A DNA stretch of 27,787 bases from CAYLZO01 sp964387775 (GTDB lineage Bacteria; Chloroflexota; Anaerolineae; JAAYZQ01): positions 1 to 27,787 of the forward strand of contig CAYLZO010000041.1 in assembly GCA_964387775.1 (NCBI GenBank), in the 5' to 3' direction. The translations under genes were made by a program, and so were the position numbers. A model generated the notes under the pieces. That model saw only the letters and a list, made by a program, of their open reading frames with translations. It ran no database searches and was not told the origin of the DNA. This document shows, piece by piece, positions 24,106 through 27,787 of the stretch (positions are counted from its first letter, which is position 1; each line of letters begins with the position of its first letter).

Positions 24106-24130
24106 CGACCGCTTAGCGGTCGTCTTTTTT
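24106..24130 (+). terminator. rho-independent terminator overlapping the opposing gene's end
   Basis: Stem CGACCGC (24106-24112), loop TTA, stem GCGGTCG (24116-24122), then TCTTTTTT. It closes the 22002-24073 unit. The right half and the T-run also encode the last residues KKDDR and the TAA of the convergent minus-strand gene. Confidence 0.85.
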
Positions 24131-25075
24131 GCTGGGGGTGGGACGGGGCGCCGGCCCGGGCTCCTTGGACAGAAACCGGGGAAACCAGCGGTGGCGCAGT
24201 CGGCGCAGCCAGCGGACGACTCGGGGCACCGGGTGTTCCTGGGCAAAGTCGTCCACAGCCTCGCGGGCTTTTTCTTGGCCCCCGTAGCGCATTTGGAGGC
24301 GGGCCCGGTTCTCGGCGATCCAGAGATAGAGGTCGGCCTCGGTGCGGCCGGGAACCCGGCTGAGAATATTTGCTTGGCGGATGGTCGCCACGACCGGTTC
24401 GTAGACGCTTCGGTACCAGTCTTCTGCCGCCTCGGAGAGGCCCGGGTAGCCCCGAGAGCGGAGCCCCATGTAGAATTGGTGGACCTCGATGTGTTGCAAG
24501 AGGCTGCGATAGCCGCCCGGGCGGGTCAGCTCGATGTGCTGGTCGGGGCAGACCCGGTCCAGCGAGGTTTTTTCCAGGAACTCGGCATAGCCTGCCTTGA
24601 GGATCAGGTCGTCGGGAGAGGTCTTGGGACCGAGGGGCACGCGGGCCGAGATCTCGACCACGCGGGCGCGGATGGTCTCCTGGCCGCGAGCGCGGGCCAC
24701 CGAAACGCGGTGGTTGCCATCCCGGACGAAATAGACCTCCCCGACCTGAAAGACGTCGATGGGTGGCAGGTCGGCCTGCCGGTTCAGGCGCTCGATTCGG
24801 GTCCAGCGGCGGGGATCGATCTGGGCCCGGGGGAGAAAGGCGCGGTTAAAATCGCGATAGCGCCCCACGCTGCCCACGATCTTGTCCAGCGGGATCTCTT
24901 GCAGGCTGGCGCCGTCGGCGGGCTCGCTCAGGCGCAGTTGCTCGCTCACTCGCTCGAAGGAGAGGAGGTCGTCCGGGCGGCCGGACAGTTCGGCCAGAAC
25001 GTCTTGCACAAAGGCGCGCCGCCGGGCCGTGCTAAAGACCTCGTCGGCCACCGATTGGGAACGGGTAGAATCCAT
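24113..25075 (-). CDS. ParB-fold protein with DUF4032-like C-terminus
   Basis: A 320-residue soluble protein. The middle region is a ParB/Srx-type nucleotide-binding fold: LPPIDVFQVGEVYFVRDGNH followed by RVSVARARGQ, with the GNHRVSVA motif at about residues 118-126. The C-terminal half has a DUF4032-like pattern: EVHQFYMGLR, EAAEDWYRSVYEPVV, and PGRTEADLYLWIAENRARLQ. The tail is basic with Pro and Lys. DUF4032 proteins have no firm function. Proximity to scpB suggests a chromosome-linked role, but this is inference. ATG 25075 has no strong ribosome binding site and is 10 bp after the microprotein. The last codons form part of a terminator for the opposing gene. Confidence 0.8.
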   Translation of the reverse strand: MDSTRSQSVADEVFSTARRRAFVQDVLAELSGRPDDLLSFERVSEQLRLSEPADGASLQEIPLDKIVGSVGRYRDFNRAFLPRAQIDPRRWTRIERLNRQADLPPIDVFQVGEVYFVRDGNHRVSVARARGQETIRARVVEISARVPLGPKTSPDDLILKAGYAEFLEKTSLDRVCPDQHIELTRPGGYRSLLQHIEVHQFYMGLRSRGYPGLSEAAEDWYRSVYEPVVATIRQANILSRVPGRTEADLYLWIAENRARLQMRYGGQEKAREAVDDFAQEHPVPRVVRWLRRLRHRWFPRFLSKEPGPAPRPTPSKKDDR

Positions 25076-25085
25076 CGTAGTTAGT

Positions 25086-25220
25086 TCAGAGGTGTCCCAG
25101 CGGGATGGCGATCACCAGGCATACGGCCAGCCAGGTCAGCACAATGACGGCCAGCATGACGGCCACGACGATCCTCTGCCGGGGTGTGAGCTTTTCGTAG
25201 ATTTCTCGCACCCTGTTCAT
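25086..25220 (-). CDS. 44-residue single-span membrane microprotein
   Basis: A small open frame between scpB and the ParB-fold gene. It has a basic start (MNRVREIYEKLTPRQR), one membrane helix (IVVAVMLAVIVLTWLAVCLV, about residues 17-36) and a short tail IAIPLGHL. Its ATG overlaps the scpB stop as ATGA, the usual sign of translational coupling. The hydrophobic helix with charged N-terminus is unlikely by chance. No family is recognised. It could tether the SMC-ScpAB complex or the ParB-fold protein to the membrane, but there is no direct evidence. Confidence 0.7.
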   Translation of the reverse strand: MNRVREIYEKLTPRQRIVVAVMLAVIVLTWLAVCLVIAIPLGHL

Positions 25221-25810
25221 GCTTCGGCATCCTCCGTAGCTTCCAGCGGGGGGAGTTGCTCCAGGCTCAACAGGCCAAACTCCTGGAGGAATTCGAACGT
25301 CGTGCCATAGATGATGGGCCGGCCGACCTGGTCCAGTCGGCCCTCCTCCTCGATCAAGCCCCGGCTGGTGAGGGTGCGCAGTACGCTGTCAGAATTGACG
25401 CCCCGGATGGCCTCGATCTCGGCCCGGGTCACCGGCTGCTGGTAGGCGACGATGGCCAGGGTCTCCAGGGCAGCCGGGGAGAGCTTGCCCGTCAGTTCCA
25501 GGCCCAGCAAGCGCCGCACGTAATCGGCCGCCTCGGGCGCGGTCACGATCTGGACGCGCTGCCGTTTCCTTTGGAGCCGCAACCCCCGCTCTGCGTACTC
25601 TTGTTCCAGCGCCTGGAGGGCTCCTTCCACCTCTTCGCCGCTCGTCTCGACGACGCCGGCCAGGCGATCCACCGGGATGGGCTCGTTTGCCACAAAGAGC
25701 AGGCACTCGACCAGCGCCTTGACGGTCAGGGCGGGCCGCTCACCACTCCCCGCCTGTGATTCGCTCCTCGTCTCAGGTTGTGCTATAATACCCGCAGTTT
25801 CAGTATTCAT
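25217..25810 (-). CDS. scpB: ScpB, condensin subunit
   Basis: A 197-residue winged-helix protein that pairs with ScpA and SMC to compact and segregate the chromosome. An unstructured N-terminus precedes two winged helices (about residues 28-95 and 105-172). Signatures are ALVECLLFVANEPIPVDRLA, LSPAALETLAIVAYQQPVTR and EIEAIRGVNSDSVLRTL, then GRPIIYGTTFEFLQEFGLLS. ScpA and SMC are not in the window. ATG 25810 has no clear Shine-Dalgarno, and the divergent promoter's -10 (25784-25789) lies inside its first codons. The gene is coupled to the 44-residue microprotein. Confidence 0.92.
   Translation of the reverse strand: MNTETAGIIAQPETRSESQAGSGERPALTVKALVECLLFVANEPIPVDRLAGVVETSGEEVEGALQALEQEYAERGLRLQRKRQRVQIVTAPEAADYVRRLLGLELTGKLSPAALETLAIVAYQQPVTRAEIEAIRGVNSDSVLRTLTSRGLIEEEGRLDQVGRPIIYGTTFEFLQEFGLLSLEQLPPLEATEDAEA
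25760..25789 (+). promoter_or_regulatory. candidate promoter of the exported protein gene
   Basis: TATAAT (25784-25789) with a weak TTCGCT (25760-25765) at 18 bp. It lies within the scpB 5' coding region on the other strand. The leader to ATG 25918 would be about 120 bases and shows no recognised riboswitch. Confidence 0.45.
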
Positions 25811-25917
25811 GGCAGCCCTGGGCTGGGGTGCGAGACCAAGTGATCCTGACGAATATCTGCCAGTATCATTCGTTCCACAACCACCAGTCAGCTTGGATCG
25901 TAGGAGGTCAAGTCGAA

Positions 25918-26481
25918 ATGCAAAGGCGAGCTGTTCTGGTTCGCTTGCTCATATTCTTGGCAATTTTGCTCGGATTGGCCTGTGGGCCGTGCAGTTTTCT
26001 GTCGGCAGAACTCCCCACGCCGCCGCGGCCCCTCGCCGTGTCCACGGAATCGGCGGGCCAGCTCGAAGCCCGCATTCAGCAGAACCTGAATGGCGAACCG
26101 GGCCAGCAATTCATTCTGCACATGACCGACGCCGAGGTCACGTCGCTGCTGGCGACCGAGCTGGCCAAGTACGACGAATCGCCCGTGACCGAGCCCAAGG
26201 TTTGGTTCACCAAGGGCAAGATCTATGGCACGGGGCACCTGGTGAACGTCGTTCCCATCGAGACCGACTTTTACGTGGTCGCCTCGGCGCACATCCGCGA
26301 CGGCCAGGTCGTCGTCGAGATTGACGAGATTTCGGCGGGTGCGCTGCCCATCCCCGAGCGTGTGTTGGACATGATCTCTCAAAGCATCAACGAGACGGTG
26401 GACGAGCTCCAGCTCGACGTCGAGATCACGGCCCTGGAGATCCTGGAAGGCGAGATCATTGTCAAAGGTGCCCGCAAGTAG
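25918..26481 (+). CDS. exported YpmS/LmeA-like protein
   Basis: A 187-residue protein with an N-terminal signal or anchor helix (LVRLLIFLAILLGLAC, about residues 7-22). Cys22 follows GLA, which is not a canonical lipobox, so lipidation is uncertain. The mature part has tandem amphipathic strands: FILHMTDAEVTSLLATEL, GKIYGTGHLVNVVPIETDFY and VEIDEISAGALPIPERVLD, ending in ITALEILEGEIIVKGARK. This layout resembles DUF2140/YpmS and LmeA (DUF2993), tubular lipid-binding envelope proteins. ATG 25918 is preceded by AGGAGG ten bases upstream. A strong terminator follows, so the gene is monocistronic. Confidence 0.72.
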   Translation: MQRRAVLVRLLIFLAILLGLACGPCSFLSAELPTPPRPLAVSTESAGQLEARIQQNLNGEPGQQFILHMTDAEVTSLLATELAKYDESPVTEPKVWFTKGKIYGTGHLVNVVPIETDFYVVASAHIRDGQVVVEIDEISAGALPIPERVLDMISQSINETVDELQLDVEITALEILEGEIIVKGARK

Positions 26482-26501
26482 AATTTCGGGCCGCAGACCA
26501 C

Positions 26502-26540
26502 GACCTCGGAGCGCCGCACTGGGCGTCCGAGGTCATTTTT
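26502..26540 (+). terminator. rho-independent terminator
   Basis: GACCTCGGA (26502-26510) pairs with TCCGAGGTC (26526-26534). The stem can extend by four pairs after one bulged G, around a six-base loop. ATTTTTG follows. It lies between convergent genes and has a T-run only on the plus strand. Confidence 0.85.
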
Positions 26541-26552
26541 GTTCCCGCCCGG

Positions 26553-27107
26553 TTATTCCTTGGGATAGGGCGCGTGCTTGATCTTGACCTGTACTTTGCC
26601 CAGCTTGAGGCCCATCCGCTCGACGACGACTTCTCGCGTGACCTGGAGCACCTCTTCGGTCTTCATCGGCACGTCGATGTCGGGCGACGTTTCCAAGAGC
26701 AGGTCGATGTCCACCCCCCGCGACTTGCCGCTGATCTGGGGCGAGACCTGGATGACGTCGGGCAATTGGTCGATGTTGTAGGCCAACCGCTGGGCGATGG
26801 AGTCGATGGCGATGTGGGCCTCGCCGCCGGCCATCTTTTGGGCGCGGATCGTCTTTTTGCGAGGGCGGCGCATCTCCAGCCAGAGCAGGAACAGACAGAC
26901 GAGGATGATGGCGCCGCCGATCAGGACCCGGCTGGCCGCAAAGAATGCCCAGTCAGCGTTTTGGTAGAACTCGGCGTTTTGGTAAAGCCACTCGAAAAAA
27001 CGGGTCAGAAAGTTTAGCGCCTCCAGCGGGGCAATGGCGATGATGGCTGTTGCGATGACGAGCGCAAAGAGCAACAGGATCATGATCACGCGGTTGAAAA
27101 TGTTCAT
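26553..27107 (-). CDS. amaP: AmaP-like membrane anchor with Asp23 domain
   Basis: A 184-residue protein with two N-terminal membrane helices (about residues 5-28 and 58-79). A basic stretch (RRPRKKTIRAQK) and a C-terminal Asp23/DUF322-like domain follow: DSIAQRLAYNIDQLPDVIQV, VDIDLLLETSPDIDVP, VLQVTREVVVERMGLKLGKV. AmaP anchors the Asp23 alkaline-shock protein at the membrane in Staphylococcus. No separate asp23 gene is in the window. ATG 27107 follows AAGGAGG at good spacing. It has its own promoter, whose -10 contains the stop codon of the preceding gene. The topology and length fit AmaP. Confidence 0.87.
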   Translation of the reverse strand: MNIFNRVIMILLLFALVIATAIIAIAPLEALNFLTRFFEWLYQNAEFYQNADWAFFAASRVLIGGAIILVCLFLLWLEMRRPRKKTIRAQKMAGGEAHIAIDSIAQRLAYNIDQLPDVIQVSPQISGKSRGVDIDLLLETSPDIDVPMKTEEVLQVTREVVVERMGLKLGKVQVKIKHAPYPKE

Positions 27108-27154
27108 TAGACCTCCTTGTGAGTGAAGAGTTTCCCTGCTTATCGTTTCGGCCT

Positions 27155-27184
27155 ATTATACCTCACTTGTGCTTTTCCGTCCAA
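27155..27184 (-). promoter_or_regulatory. amaP promoter overlapping the upstream stop codon
   Basis: On the minus strand TTGGAC (27184-27179), an 18-bp spacer and TATAAT (27160-27155). The TAA stop of the YfhO-type gene (27158-27156) is inside the -10. The leader to ATG 27107 is about 40 bases. Confidence 0.72.
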
Positions 27185-27787
27185 TACGGCGGCCCAGGAT
27201 TGCGAGCCCGACAGTCCACATTAGCAGGGATAAGCCGCTGACCGCCAATCCCACGTAAGCGACGGCCGGTCGGTAATCAAACGTCACCGTGTGCTCCCCC
27301 GGATCGAGCGCGACCGCCCGGAAGTAGAGATCGGCTCGCAAGATCGGCGCCGGGCGGCCGTCCACCTCGGCAACCCAGCCCGGATAGTGGGTGTCGGTCA
27401 AGACCAGGTAGCCCGGGGCTGCCAGCTTGGTCCGGATCTGGACCCGTTCCGGCGTGTAGGCCACGATTTCGACGTCCGCCTGGCTCGCCTCGCCTTCGAG
27501 CTCCGTTCCCGTAGCCAGGACAGCCTCCTCGGCGGGGTCGAAGGCGGGATCGGCCAGCAGCGCCAGGGCTGCCTCGTCGTCTGGCTCGACGCGGGCTCGG
27601 TGGACGACAAAAGCCCGGGGCAAAACCTCCCGATTCCGATAGACCTTGACGTCGCCCGAGTGCACCTGCCTATACGCGGGATGGACCGAAAGGGTGCGGC
27701 TGGTGCCGGTTGCCTCGTCGACGAGGCTCATGCCCCGCAGGTGGAACTTTTCACCGGCCAGCAGCGACTCGACGTGGATGCGCGCCG
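27156..27787 (-). CDS. YfhO-type membrane protein, C-terminal fragment
   Basis: The last 210 codons of a larger gene that continues past the window end; the frame is open at 27787 and reads ARIHVESLLAGEKFHLRG before the first internal ATG. The visible part has a beta-rich extracellular domain: LPRAFVVHRARVEP, APGYLVLTDTHYPGWVAEVDG and PGEHTVTFDYRP. This is the conserved C-terminal pattern of YfhO-family proteins. A final membrane helix (VGLAVSGLSLLMWTVGLAIL) and a basic tail follow. YfhO proteins are large GT-C-like membrane glycosyltransferases for cell-envelope glycans, for example lipoteichoic acid glycosylation in Bacillus. The N-terminal catalytic part is not present, so the substrate cannot be guessed. 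Confidence 0.88.
   Translation of the reverse strand, partial: ARIHVESLLAGEKFHLRGMSLVDEATGTSRTLSVHPAYRQVHSGDVKVYRNREVLPRAFVVHRARVEPDDEAALALLADPAFDPAEEAVLATGTELEGEASQADVEIVAYTPERVQIRTKLAAPGYLVLTDTHYPGWVAEVDGRPAPILRADLYFRAVALDPGEHTVTFDYRPAVAYVGLAVSGLSLLMWTVGLAILGRRIGRKSTSEV

Overview
The window is GC-rich, densely coded bacterial DNA with about 30 genes. It most resembles a member of the Chloroflexota, Anaerolineae-like. That is inferred from the mix of families: squalene-hopene cyclase with HpnH/HpnG, an exported beta-domain protein with a short hydrophobic C-terminal tag, tandem DUF350, a DUF2723 membrane protein, YfhO, AmaP and several conserved unknowns. No rRNA or tRNA is present, so taxonomy is not proven. 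Promoters are easy to read: eleven candidates fit a sigma-70-type TTGNNN-17/18-TATAMT pattern.

Layout. (1) 1-2770, plus strand: a non-coding stretch, then a mini-zincin metallopeptidase from a predicted leaderless promoter, a small membrane protein and an aldehyde dehydrogenase, followed by a probable transposase remnant. (2) 3049-9675, plus strand: a GAF sensor kinase and an OmpR/PhoB-type response regulator, then a hopanoid operon: hpnH (radical SAM adenosyl-hopene synthase), hpnG (nucleoside phosphorylase family), shc and a Cys-rich DUF116 protein. Directly upstream of hpnH are three CTCAAG hexamers with an exact 11-bp period, the last overlapping a poor -35. This looks like a response-regulator operator and suggests the adjacent two-component system controls side-chain hopanoid synthesis.

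(3) 16280-9702, minus strand: GNAT, tungsten aldehyde:ferredoxin oxidoreductase, a saccharopine/lysine-6-dehydrogenase-like protein, a class III aminotransferase, a C45-type Ntn hydrolase and a decayed AbrB-like gene. It looks like a catabolic cluster for an amine or amino acid of unknown identity. Two of its spacers hold mirror-image arrays of 7-bp units with different unit sequences. (4) 17294-16337: two envelope-type proteins (DUF948-like and YtxH), divergent from trmI (tRNA m1A58 methyltransferase).

(5) 21576-18476, minus strand: DUF350, DUF2007, an exported beta-domain protein and a DUF2723 membrane protein. (6) 21577-22001: an intergenic region with a 132-bp MITE-like element (18-bp terminal inverted repeats, apparent 8-9 bp target duplication). 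(7) 22002-24073: an unrecognised two-gene unit with predicted winged-helix/HARE-like and Cys-containing proteins, closed by a terminator shared with the 3' end of the opposing gene. (8) 25810-24113, minus strand: scpB, a 44-residue membrane microprotein coupled to it by ATGA, and a ParB-fold/DUF4032-like protein. (9) 25918-27787: an exported YpmS/LmeA-like protein, amaP and the C-terminal end of a YfhO-type membrane protein that runs off the window.

All family names rest on reading motifs by eye. No database search was possible.
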